Source: Gallaecimonas xiamenensis 3-C-1 (lineage in GTDB: Bacteria; Pseudomonadota; Gammaproteobacteria; Enterobacterales; Gallaecimonadaceae). Taken from it: 64,000 bases of DNA. Under the pieces are notes generated by a model, which did not search any database, was not told where the DNA came from, and was given only the letters and a program-made list of their open reading frames with translations. Numbering within the stretch: position 1 is the stretch's first letter; every line of letters begins with the position of its first letter. The stretch lies in NCBI RefSeq assembly GCF_000299915.1, contig NZ_AMRI01000002.1, positions 1-64,000 of the forward strand, read 5' to 3'. The translations under genes and the position numbers were made by a program. Below are positions 49,817-58,241 of this stretch, one piece after another.

Positions 49817-50260
49817 TCAGGCTATCTCTTCGTACAGACTTTTCGATTTGAGCCAATGCTCAATCCTCAAGAGTGACGCCTCCAGCTGTCCGGCATCTTT
49901 CAGCGCACACTCCCAGATAACAAGTACACGCCAGCCTTCGGTGAGCAACCTTGCTTGTACCTTGAGGTCTCTTTCTCTATTGGCCACAAATTTTGCCTGC
50001 CAGAAATCGACTTTGGATTTAGGCATATAAGCAAACTTACACCTCTCATGGTGATGCCAAAAGCAGCCGTGTACGAAAACGGCTGCATGGTATTTGGGCA
50101 GGAGAAGGTCCGGGTGACCAAAAATCCTCCTATCGTGCAGGCGGTACCTGAATCCTCTTGCGTGAAGAGCCTTGCGGACTATCATCTCCGGTTTGGTGTG
50201 ACGTCCCTTGACTTTTGACATCAGTCTTGAGCGTTCTTGTCTGGACAGCACGTCAGTCAT
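49817..50260 (-). CDS. vsr: Very-short-patch repair endonuclease
   Basis: A 147-aa endonuclease that nicks next to T:G mismatches formed when 5-methylcytosine deaminates, which protects methylated sites from mutation. It matches Vsr in RSRLMSKVKGRHTKPE, GFRYRLHDRRIFGHPDLLLP (catalytic Asp in GHPD), FVHGCFWHHHERC and KFVANRERD. The start is taken at MTDVLSRQERS after GGATAACGAG; the open frame runs further upstream into the methylase promoter. It diverges from the methyltransferase gene with a 75-base gap, the expected partnership. Confidence 0.93.
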   Translation of the reverse strand: MTDVLSRQERSRLMSKVKGRHTKPEMIVRKALHARGFRYRLHDRRIFGHPDLLLPKYHAAVFVHGCFWHHHERCKFAYMPKSKVDFWQAKFVANRERDLKVQARLLTEGWRVLVIWECALKDAGQLEASLLRIEHWLKSKSLYEEIA

Positions 50261-50335
50261 CTCGTTATCCTGGACCATCATTTGTCGGGCGTCTATCTGA
50301 GACGCCTGGCTGCAAGCATATAGTAGGTAACTCGA

Positions 50336-52342
50336 TTGCATCAGCAGATCCCCGTCATCGATATTTTTGCCGGTCCTGGCGGCCTCGCGGAAGGATTTTC
50401 TTCGTTCCAGACCGAGGGCGAGGAGACCTACCCTTTCAAGATCGTCATGTCTGCGGAGAAGGACGAGTCAGCCTGTGCAACTCTAAAATTGCGCGCCTTT
50501 CTTCGTTGGTTCACTTATGGCAGAAAGCACAAACAGCTCCCCAGAGTTTACGTGGACTATGTCAAGGCAAAGGACAAGGGGTTGGTTAGAGAGCCTGCAA
50601 TGCTGCTTGGACGTTTACTGGAACTTTCCCCGAGTTGTGATTCCTTCGCTGAGCTGGAGAAGATCAGAGACTCGGAAGGTCGTTTAACTGCACTGGATGC
50701 CTTACTTCTTCGAGAGTTTGCTGAAGAATGGGAGGTCTTTTGTTACTCAATAAACTATGGAAAGGAAAAGCGGGAGATACTTGAAGCGTTATGGCATGCA
50801 ATTCAAGAAGCCAGGTGCATCGAACTAGGTGGCAGTAACGACGAAGAAACTATCCTTTTTCGCCCTCTGAGTGCCAGATTGAGTGAGCATGAAAAATCTC
50901 ATGAGGGTGTGAATCATGCTGTTTTGATAGGTGGACCGCCTTGCCAGGCCTATTCGAACGTCGGACGGATCAGAAGGACAAAAGGCAACGTTGTTAATAA
51001 TATCCGCACGGCCGGTGAGAAGTGGACTCTCATGGACGATCCCCGAAGCTGGCTATACCTCGAGTATCTGAAAATTCTGGATAGGACCAGCCCCGCCATT
51101 TTCGTCATGGAAAACGTAAAGGGCATGCTATCCGCCAAGTTTGAAAATGAAAATGGGGATGTTGAGCTGGTATGGAAGAGGATTGTACAAGATCTGCATT
51201 CCCCACATGAGGCCATTGATAAAAGTACAAGGACAGATTATCAGCCTACTTCGGACAAGCAATATATGATTTGTTCTTTGGTTGACGCTGAAAAATGTCA
51301 TTTCAATGGCAGTCCTGAAGAATTGGAAAATCTGGATCCAAAAGACTTTGTGATCAAGGCTTCAGACTATGGCGTTCCACAGCACAGAGAACGGGTTATT
51401 CTTTTGGGAATAAGGAAGGACCTGATCGGAAAAATAGATCTTAAAGACCTTCTTTCTCAGATAAAAATGGAAAAGTCAAAGAAGACAGATGTATTAGAGG
51501 CAATAAGTGATATTCCCCCTCACCGAAGTTACCTTACGGGACTGTTCACGCCGGAAAGAAAGCGCCCCTTGCATGTAAGGAATGATAAAGAAAACAGTCC
51601 CAAATGGCAGCGAGCCTTGTCGGAACAAACTGAGGCGATAAAATCAAGAATAAGCGTAATCATAGATGAGTGCATGAGTTGCAATGACAATGACAGAGCA
51701 GAGCTATACGGTGATATCAAAGATATTCTTGAATCTGCTCACAAGGCTCAGAGGCACAGCGATTTCAACAATGGTTACGCATGGGTTGAGGCACCACCGA
51801 AAAGTTTCTCTGAAACACATCTCAACACTTGGTGTCGCGGAAAGTGGCCTGACTATGAGCTTCTGAACAGCGATCCTAGAGGTCACATGGATACAGATCT
51901 TGGGCGTTATGTATTTGCAGCCTGCTATGCAATAGCCGTCAGGAAAATGTATGCGAAAGGCAAGAAGCAGTTCAGAGAACAGATCGATCTTGATGAGCTT
52001 GAAAAGGTTGGCTTGCTTCCTGCCCACAACAACAGAAAGTCATTTATTGACCGTTTCAAGGTTCAGCGTGCCGAGCATCCAGCAAGTACTATAACCAGCC
52101 ACATCAGTAAAGATGGGCATTACTTCATACACCCCGATCCAGGTCAGTGCAGAAGTTTTACTGTAAGGGAAGCTGCAAGAATTCAAACATTTCCCGATGA
52201 CTACTTCTTTGAAGGCAGTAAGGTACAGCAGTACGTTCAAGTTGGGAATGCCGTGCCACCATTACTTGCGAATAAAATAGGGGAGGTTGTTTTCAGAGTT
52301 TTTGAAAGTCTGAAACTAACCTTCCCGTTTAATGTTAAATAA
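50336..52342 (+). CDS. DNA cytosine-5 methyltransferase with long insertion
   Basis: A 668-aa C5 methylase. Motif I is VIDIFAGPGGLAEGF (residues 7-21), motif IV GGPPCQAYSNVGR with catalytic Cys203, motif VI FVMENVKGM (about 257), motif VIII DYGVPQHRERVILLG (about 344) and motif X YVQVGNAVPPLLANKIG near the end. Residues 50-190 between motifs II and IV are an insertion of roughly 120 residues compared with M.HhaI, whose Cys is at 81. It is helical and charged. The target-recognition part is also long (about 360-570). The only usable start is a TTG at 50336; an in-frame stop lies 12 bases upstream. It is AT-rich and faces a restriction-like operon. Confidence 0.92.
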   Translation: MHQQIPVIDIFAGPGGLAEGFSSFQTEGEETYPFKIVMSAEKDESACATLKLRAFLRWFTYGRKHKQLPRVYVDYVKAKDKGLVREPAMLLGRLLELSPSCDSFAELEKIRDSEGRLTALDALLLREFAEEWEVFCYSINYGKEKREILEALWHAIQEARCIELGGSNDEETILFRPLSARLSEHEKSHEGVNHAVLIGGPPCQAYSNVGRIRRTKGNVVNNIRTAGEKWTLMDDPRSWLYLEYLKILDRTSPAIFVMENVKGMLSAKFENENGDVELVWKRIVQDLHSPHEAIDKSTRTDYQPTSDKQYMICSLVDAEKCHFNGSPEELENLDPKDFVIKASDYGVPQHRERVILLGIRKDLIGKIDLKDLLSQIKMEKSKKTDVLEAISDIPPHRSYLTGLFTPERKRPLHVRNDKENSPKWQRALSEQTEAIKSRISVIIDECMSCNDNDRAELYGDIKDILESAHKAQRHSDFNNGYAWVEAPPKSFSETHLNTWCRGKWPDYELLNSDPRGHMDTDLGRYVFAACYAIAVRKMYAKGKKQFREQIDLDELEKVGLLPAHNNRKSFIDRFKVQRAEHPASTITSHISKDGHYFIHPDPGQCRSFTVREAARIQTFPDDYFFEGSKVQQYVQVGNAVPPLLANKIGEVVFRVFESLKLTFPFNVK

Positions 52343-52433
52343 GGAAACGTATTCCTGTTTTAAATGCTATATAAGTAGTGAAAGATAAATTGGATATTTA
52401 TACTAACTTGATATGAAGATCGAGTCAGCGTTC

Positions 52434-54473
52434 TTATTTTATTTTGAAACCAAGGCGCTGCACTTCTTCGAGAATGACGGCGCCATGATTTGCCTGCTTG
52501 ATACTGACGTTGCCGGATCGGCTCATCAGCTTCCCAAGCGAAAAAGCAAGGCTTCGTTGCCATGGTTGAAGATTGTCAGTTTCCTTTGACCATTTTGAGA
52601 TCTGAAACCATATATCAGCCGGTACGGCAGTGACTTGGTCGATCAGGCTTTGTTCCTGCTGGTTGGGAGCACTTACGCCCTGATTCCCCTTCGCTTGATT
52701 TACCCTCCTGGATACGTCAATGAGCTCCTGCTCTAGTTCAGGATCAGGGCTGATTTTCAGATCTTTAGCTTTCTCCCAGCACTCTTTACGTTTACACCAT
52801 TCTGTCACGTTCTTGCCGTTTGGAGGGCTAACGATAACGCGTTGAACAGCTGTTGAGACATCACGTATAGTATTGTGGAGCGCCACTGATATATCTTGGT
52901 TCTTCCAGATACTGTCCAGATCAATACGCTGGGCTGTGTAATTGGATATCCAAGCTATTGTGTATGTGACAATGTTTGCCTTGTATCCACCAAAATTCTG
53001 ATTGCGGACAATCCGATCAGCTCTGCTGAACATTATGGCTTTGGCGATCAAGTGCTCAAAGTATCGAGCGTCAACATCAACGCGTCCGCGCTCCTTCAGT
53101 CTGATGGCGAAGTCATTAAAGTTCTTTTGCGCTCCCAGACTGACGATGTGCGGGAGCTGCATCCAGGTATTTTCGTATTTCGCCAGGTCGGTCTTTGTAA
53201 ATTTCTGGCGCGTGGGGTACATCGCATCAAACTGCCGTTTTCTGGCTGGGGTGCCTTCTCTGGCCTTAGCGTCAAGATACTGCCCTCTTGCCCGCTCGTA
53301 AAACCACTTGGACTGTCTGCTGGAGCCATCAACTGCAGGGGCCCACACTGTCCGGGAGAGACCTTCAATTTCTACGTGGAATGGGTCATTAGCGTAGAAA
53401 TCCGCATCGTTTACCTTGTTCTGGCTGTTGGCGAATCGTGAGATGAGCGGAACGATATGCTCAAGATGCTCTTCAGGGATAACAGATATTTTTGCCTGAA
53501 CAAAAATCCCCTGCAGATCAGCTTTGTCTTTTCTGGCCGTATAGTAAAGAGAGGCGGTGGTCTGACCGCCGTTCACGATCTGCAAATTACGGATCTTTGA
53601 AATAGAGCAACCGTTTTCTTCGTCGAATTCGATATCATCAGCGGTTGCCGAAACACCATTATTGTAGGCAAAGAAGCGATGAGGCTCCTCAAGAATAGTT
53701 TTTCTGATCCCTTTATTGACGTTGCCCCTGGCCTGCAAAAAAGATCTGACGTTTCGTTCAAGAAGACGTGGGCCGTACTTTTCGTAGATACCGGCAAGAA
53801 TTTCTCCGGGGATAACGGCAAGATAGCCTTTGTAATCTGATTTTGGATCAGCCAGCGAAAGACAGGGGATGTTCTGGCCAAATTCTTCAGGGAAGTTAAT
53901 TTCAATCGGCTCGCATTTCTTCCCGGAACTGGCAAGGCGATACAGGCGTGCAGCGTCCCACACATGAAACGTGACAGAGATATCGCCACCCTCTTCCGGA
54001 TGGAAGGCGTCCTGATTAACGATCCCATCCGTCAGCAGGAAAATTCTGCAGCTGACTAGGCTGTCCTTGAGCTCATGGATTCTCTGAAAGGCATCGTAGC
54101 TTTCCGACGACTCTTCGAGGGTGATGTGGAAGCCTGTAAACCCTTTGCGAAGGCAGGTTTCCGCCTGCCTGAAAGCGGCTTCGCACTGAGCTTTTGTGAC
54201 AGTAACAGGGGGCGTCTGCTGGTTAAACACAGATACAAAGATGTCTAAACAATCTTCGTCCTGATTTACGTTGTAGCCGTTGAGCTGCATCCCTCGGGAC
54301 TTATAGAAGCAGACGTTTACATCTTCGACTTCTCCGGCTTCAATAAGGTAGTCCGCGACCATGCGCGTGAACTGATCGACCTTGAACCCGCCGTCTTCCG
54401 CATCACCGGCCCCTACAAGAACCTCCTGCAACAGGTCCTCACAGAATGAATTGAGTCCGGCCTTTTCGTTCAT
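52434..54473 (-). CDS. AIPR-family protein (phage-defence associated)
   Basis: A 679-aa protein of the AIPR (abortive infection phage resistance) family. The family core is seen in YLAVIPGEILAGIYEKYGPRL, LLERNVRSFLQARGNVNKGI, FFAYNNGVSATADDI, LQIVNGGQTTASLYY and VPLISRFANSQNKVNDADF. The biochemical activity is not well defined; it usually travels with DNA-targeting systems. It is last in a four-gene operon, starting by ATGA overlap with the nuclease gene. It converges with the methylase gene across 91 AT-rich bases. Confidence 0.88.
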   Translation of the reverse strand: MNEKAGLNSFCEDLLQEVLVGAGDAEDGGFKVDQFTRMVADYLIEAGEVEDVNVCFYKSRGMQLNGYNVNQDEDCLDIFVSVFNQQTPPVTVTKAQCEAAFRQAETCLRKGFTGFHITLEESSESYDAFQRIHELKDSLVSCRIFLLTDGIVNQDAFHPEEGGDISVTFHVWDAARLYRLASSGKKCEPIEINFPEEFGQNIPCLSLADPKSDYKGYLAVIPGEILAGIYEKYGPRLLERNVRSFLQARGNVNKGIRKTILEEPHRFFAYNNGVSATADDIEFDEENGCSISKIRNLQIVNGGQTTASLYYTARKDKADLQGIFVQAKISVIPEEHLEHIVPLISRFANSQNKVNDADFYANDPFHVEIEGLSRTVWAPAVDGSSRQSKWFYERARGQYLDAKAREGTPARKRQFDAMYPTRQKFTKTDLAKYENTWMQLPHIVSLGAQKNFNDFAIRLKERGRVDVDARYFEHLIAKAIMFSRADRIVRNQNFGGYKANIVTYTIAWISNYTAQRIDLDSIWKNQDISVALHNTIRDVSTAVQRVIVSPPNGKNVTEWCKRKECWEKAKDLKISPDPELEQELIDVSRRVNQAKGNQGVSAPNQQEQSLIDQVTAVPADIWFQISKWSKETDNLQPWQRSLAFSLGKLMSRSGNVSIKQANHGAVILEEVQRLGFKIK

Positions 54474-55495
54474 CTGCAGGCCTCCCCGATTTTTACAGAA
54501 AGCTCTGAAAAGGGAACTTCATGGCTTCTGCATTGTGCAACTGAGATCGAGTACTTCACATCGCCTATACCCAGGCGAATATCACTCTCACGGATTCTTG
54601 GGAAATCGTTCTCTACCAGAAAAACTGCAGACTCCCTGACCGAGTATCCGGTGGGATCGTATTTCGCTCTATGTGAATCTACATATCCTGCTTCGATCAG
54701 CAGATTATCAAACTCTGAGAGGGCTCCCGACTTGAGTGAAAGAGTGACTCTGATGTCATCAATAAGAGCCGGCAACGTCTCGGCCCCGCCCTCGATGAGA
54801 GCGACAGAAAGGTAATACAGATAGAGCGCCCCGACGGTTGTCTCGTCAAGCTGCTGCTCGCTTGTAATCTGGAGTTTCTGATGCTGTTTTGAAGCACTGG
54901 TTTTTACCTCTACAGCTGCAGACCCAAACTGAAAGTCGTGCTGCCTGCTTCTGGGACCGGTCCACGCAAGCACCGCCTTCTCCAGACTGGCAGCGGAAGG
55001 GAATACATGGTCTTTGAGGAGTCGGAGCTCGCCGTACAAACCGCGCTGCGCTTCTTCTGAGAGACCGTCATCTCCCTGTTTTTCAAAGAACACCTGCCAA
55101 AGTCGAACACGGGTGAGAAAACCAGCAATAACCTCTTTCCTCTTGGTAAGAGAATGAAGTTTGCTGTAAAGGTCTTCCGCGATAGAGGCAAATATCTCGT
55201 TGTACGCAACAGCTGAAGAGGAAAGCATCAGACTCGCATGGCCCGGGAGAATTTCATCTCCCGTGATCTGAACCGTGAAATGCAACCCCCGCGACACAGG
55301 TATGATATCGGGCAGTGGTGCACTGTCTCTTGGGACCTCAAGAATGAAGGTACGCAACATTGCGGGAGCCTTAACCCCGATAAACATGGGGCATATGGCA
55401 TCCAAACCGACCAGGCGCCTGGCAGTGCCTGGTCCGGCCTTGTGGCTCGCAGATGCTTCAAGGTCAGTCCATAGATCCTTAAACATCGTCTTCAT
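54470..55495 (-). CDS. PD-(D/E)XK nuclease-like protein (DUF4420 type)
   Basis: A 341-aa protein with a PD-(D/E)XK-like core: an acidic residue in RGLYGELRLL (about E156), HDFQFG (about D187) and VEVKTS (E196, K198), preceded by a helix-rich N-terminal domain. This suits a DNA endonuclease. The arrangement of these residues and the association with Z1 and GHKL proteins match the DUF4420 family. The start at 55495 overlaps the Z1 stop; ATGs at 55504 and 55513 are alternatives. It is probably the cutting subunit of the system. Confidence 0.8.
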   Translation of the reverse strand: MKTMFKDLWTDLEASASHKAGPGTARRLVGLDAICPMFIGVKAPAMLRTFILEVPRDSAPLPDIIPVSRGLHFTVQITGDEILPGHASLMLSSSAVAYNEIFASIAEDLYSKLHSLTKRKEVIAGFLTRVRLWQVFFEKQGDDGLSEEAQRGLYGELRLLKDHVFPSAASLEKAVLAWTGPRSRQHDFQFGSAAVEVKTSASKQHQKLQITSEQQLDETTVGALYLYYLSVALIEGGAETLPALIDDIRVTLSLKSGALSEFDNLLIEAGYVDSHRAKYDPTGYSVRESAVFLVENDFPRIRESDIRLGIGDVKYSISVAQCRSHEVPFSELSVKIGEACR

Positions 55496-58241
55496 CGTCC
55501 CCATAGCGATCAAGCCAGTACTTGGTATTGACCTGATATTCGACGGTGGTTCTGTTACCGCTGACAGGGAAGCTCATGGCCATGCCGATGATGGGCATAT
55601 TAGTGATTTGCTTCGATTTCAGAAGCACATCGCTGGGGTCCAGCGGGTAAATCAACAGGAGGCCTCGCTGTGGATTTCTTGCTCTACGAATAAACGGGCC
55701 GTTTGGTGAAGTAGGCTCCTCCTTATGTCTTGTTTGACCTCTTTTCCAAGCGTCGATTGTATTTGCCAGAGCAGCTTTAAATTCATCATCGTCTAGATCC
55801 AAGTACTGATCCTCGGGACTGATAATATTGGCATTTCTTATCCAATAAAGATTGCTGCCCGGCTGTGCATCAGTACGCTCGGTTAGCCCGGTCTGGTGCC
55901 CACCGACAGAGTGGTGGTTTTTGGCGGTACCGCTGGATATCAGAGCCACTGTCCATGACTTGAGTTCTCCAAGGTCATTGACCTTCTCAATATATTGGCT
56001 GATGAGCTCAGGGTCGGCACCACGTGAGAACGGATGGATCTTAAAACCAGCAAGGAGTTCGTGAATTTGATCTGACTGGACACCATACCAGAGGTAATTA
56101 TTATTCTTCTGAGCACTTAATGACCCAAGAGCGCTAATCCATTTATCGATGTGTCTGAAGTTGTTTTCCTGTGTTTTGGAATTTTTATCAAAAACTATCG
56201 TCTGCGCTAGGCTATCGGCAAATGTGACCTGCATTTTTTTGCCGCTTCTTATTTTGTTGGCGGCAGTAATGCTTAGTCCATTGGCATGTGTTCTTACTTT
56301 CAGGCCGTAAGCCTCAGGGGTAAGATTACTGAGCTCCATGAGCTTGAATTCGCGCTTCAACTCCTCAGTTGCTACTGCGATATGCTGATACCAGCCTTCA
56401 ATTTCTTCGGTGGTATAAAGGCGGCACAAATCGAGATATCCTGGTCTGTAACCAAACCAGCGCCCCATCTGAAGCAGGGTGTCATAGTTTCTGGCCGGTC
56501 GGGTATAGTAACTGACACTCAGCCCGTCAAGAGTAAGACCACGGGACAGCTTGTCACCGCCAACCGCGATAACATTCAGTCCTTTAGGATGCTCGGCATA
56601 ATCAAGAACACCTTCAGCCAAGCCATTAATACCTCTGACTTGGATTTTCAGCGCCGCCTCCGTCAGTTCTCGGGATACCTCGCTCCACTGGATCGGAGTA
56701 ATGAGCGGATCACCTGTCAGCTCCATGATCGAGGCCGTTTTTACAACAAAGTCGTTTTCCCAGAGTGTCTTCAATTGCTCGAGAAGCTGTTTCCACTGCG
56801 GCCCAGTATTAAATTCGAGCGTTCTTTGAATACTGAAAAGTTCATCTCCGACCAAGCCGATGACCTTGTCTTGGACGTCATTGAATCTGGTCACATGAAT
56901 CAGCATTGTATTGTGAACATTCTTCTGCCCCCTTACCCGGCGAGCAGCGCAGGAAAGAACGAAGGCTCGGATTGCCTCGATCATCGTGTCCGGAAGACCT
57001 TCTACCGGAAGGTGCTTTTTGTGTTTTGCAGGGAAATACTGCTCGGCATCTTCGGCGTGCCTGATGAGTGGAAGGCTTTTATCTACGGGGGCCAGACCGT
57101 CGATGCTCTCTGAAAGCCCGAAAACCTTCGTAGCTCCGATATAATTATCCGGCGGATTGATATAGTAGATAAAGTTTCGTGGAAACAGGTCCTCGCCATA
57201 TTTCGACTTTTCACTCTCCTCATCAGGCGGCAGAATGAAAATATTAGCAAAAGGCGTGGCTGTATATCCGATATATGAGCTCTGGGAAAACGTTTTTAGT
57301 ATTTTCCGGATGGCTCGGTTGATGGCAGTAGGATCTTCTTCCGGATCTTTAGTGTTTACAGAGGCGTTATCAGCTTCGTCATCCAGCAACAGAAGAGGAA
57401 TGCCGTTGACCACTTTCTCACCCGTTTCGGGATTGGTCTGGCCCTGTCCTTCAACCCATGTCAGTATTCGGTTGAGAACGGATGTATTCTTCTTGACGAC
57501 AAGAAGGAGAGGATTTCCCCCGAGCTGTGAGTTAGTGCCCTTTCTGGACCTGAAATCACCACCGTGAGCGCTATATGTGAGGGGTTGAACAATCAGCTGC
57601 CCGTGGTCTTCAATTTTTCCTACCCCAATGCGGCTTCCGTTTTCATGAAACTTACCAAGTTCACTTTCAAAACCAAGAAATTCAGCGTCAAGGCGGGACT
57701 GTGTCTGACTGCGAAGGTCGTTGGTCATACCGGCCAGTACAATGACGAGTTTGTACCCGGCGTCTACAGCCTTGCAGATAAGCCCTGTGTAGTTTGCTGT
57801 TTTTCCTGACTGCACGTCACCGACAACCATGCCCCGCCGGTCCCATGCACCTGACTGTGCAGGATTTCCAATATCGCCCAAGGTTGCATCTGTGACTTGG
57901 TCCAGCTTTCCGGTAACAACAGGAGGCCAGTTCTTTTCTTCTTCCAGATACTGGCGATAACGCTTCCAGAACCCCCAGTTGATCTCGGTTTTACGTTCAG
58001 GAAGCCAGTTCTTGTGTTTTCTGTCGCGTAATACAGATGGATCAGGCTGCCATACGCTGACCTGACTGGAGATTTCCCGGAACAGCTGGTTGCGGTCGAT
58101 TTCCTCAGCCAGCCCCGCCGCTTCAAAAGCGTCGAGGAGCGCATTGATTTCTTTTGAAATTTTTTCAGAGGTGACGGTTTCTTCTTTACGAAGCCTTTTC
58201 ATGACCGTGGCCTTAACGTCATCGTATCCGTACTGATCCAT
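55479..58241 (-). CDS. Z1-domain ATPase/helicase
   Basis: A 920-aa superfamily-2 type ATPase with a Z1 domain. Walker A is GDVQSGKTANY at residues 141-151, Walker B with the DEAD-like IPLLLLDDEADNAS near 285-298, and SSYIGYTATPFANIF equals motif III. Motif V/VI-like segments are NVIAVGGDKLSRGLTLDGLS and LLQMGRWFGYRPGYLDLCR. It probably moves along or remodels DNA for the nuclease. The ATG follows the GHKL stop codon directly with no gap, so translation is coupled. Confidence 0.88.
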   Translation of the reverse strand: MDQYGYDDVKATVMKRLRKEETVTSEKISKEINALLDAFEAAGLAEEIDRNQLFREISSQVSVWQPDPSVLRDRKHKNWLPERKTEINWGFWKRYRQYLEEEKNWPPVVTGKLDQVTDATLGDIGNPAQSGAWDRRGMVVGDVQSGKTANYTGLICKAVDAGYKLVIVLAGMTNDLRSQTQSRLDAEFLGFESELGKFHENGSRIGVGKIEDHGQLIVQPLTYSAHGGDFRSRKGTNSQLGGNPLLLVVKKNTSVLNRILTWVEGQGQTNPETGEKVVNGIPLLLLDDEADNASVNTKDPEEDPTAINRAIRKILKTFSQSSYIGYTATPFANIFILPPDEESEKSKYGEDLFPRNFIYYINPPDNYIGATKVFGLSESIDGLAPVDKSLPLIRHAEDAEQYFPAKHKKHLPVEGLPDTMIEAIRAFVLSCAARRVRGQKNVHNTMLIHVTRFNDVQDKVIGLVGDELFSIQRTLEFNTGPQWKQLLEQLKTLWENDFVVKTASIMELTGDPLITPIQWSEVSRELTEAALKIQVRGINGLAEGVLDYAEHPKGLNVIAVGGDKLSRGLTLDGLSVSYYTRPARNYDTLLQMGRWFGYRPGYLDLCRLYTTEEIEGWYQHIAVATEELKREFKLMELSNLTPEAYGLKVRTHANGLSITAANKIRSGKKMQVTFADSLAQTIVFDKNSKTQENNFRHIDKWISALGSLSAQKNNNYLWYGVQSDQIHELLAGFKIHPFSRGADPELISQYIEKVNDLGELKSWTVALISSGTAKNHHSVGGHQTGLTERTDAQPGSNLYWIRNANIISPEDQYLDLDDDEFKAALANTIDAWKRGQTRHKEEPTSPNGPFIRRARNPQRGLLLIYPLDPSDVLLKSKQITNMPIIGMAMSFPVSGNRTTVEYQVNTKYWLDRYGDDEDDV

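Noticed and set aside
50260-50341. Upstream extension of vsr to 50341
   Set aside because: It would run across the whole intergenic gap into the methylase start; ATG at 50260 has a ribosome site and matches family length.
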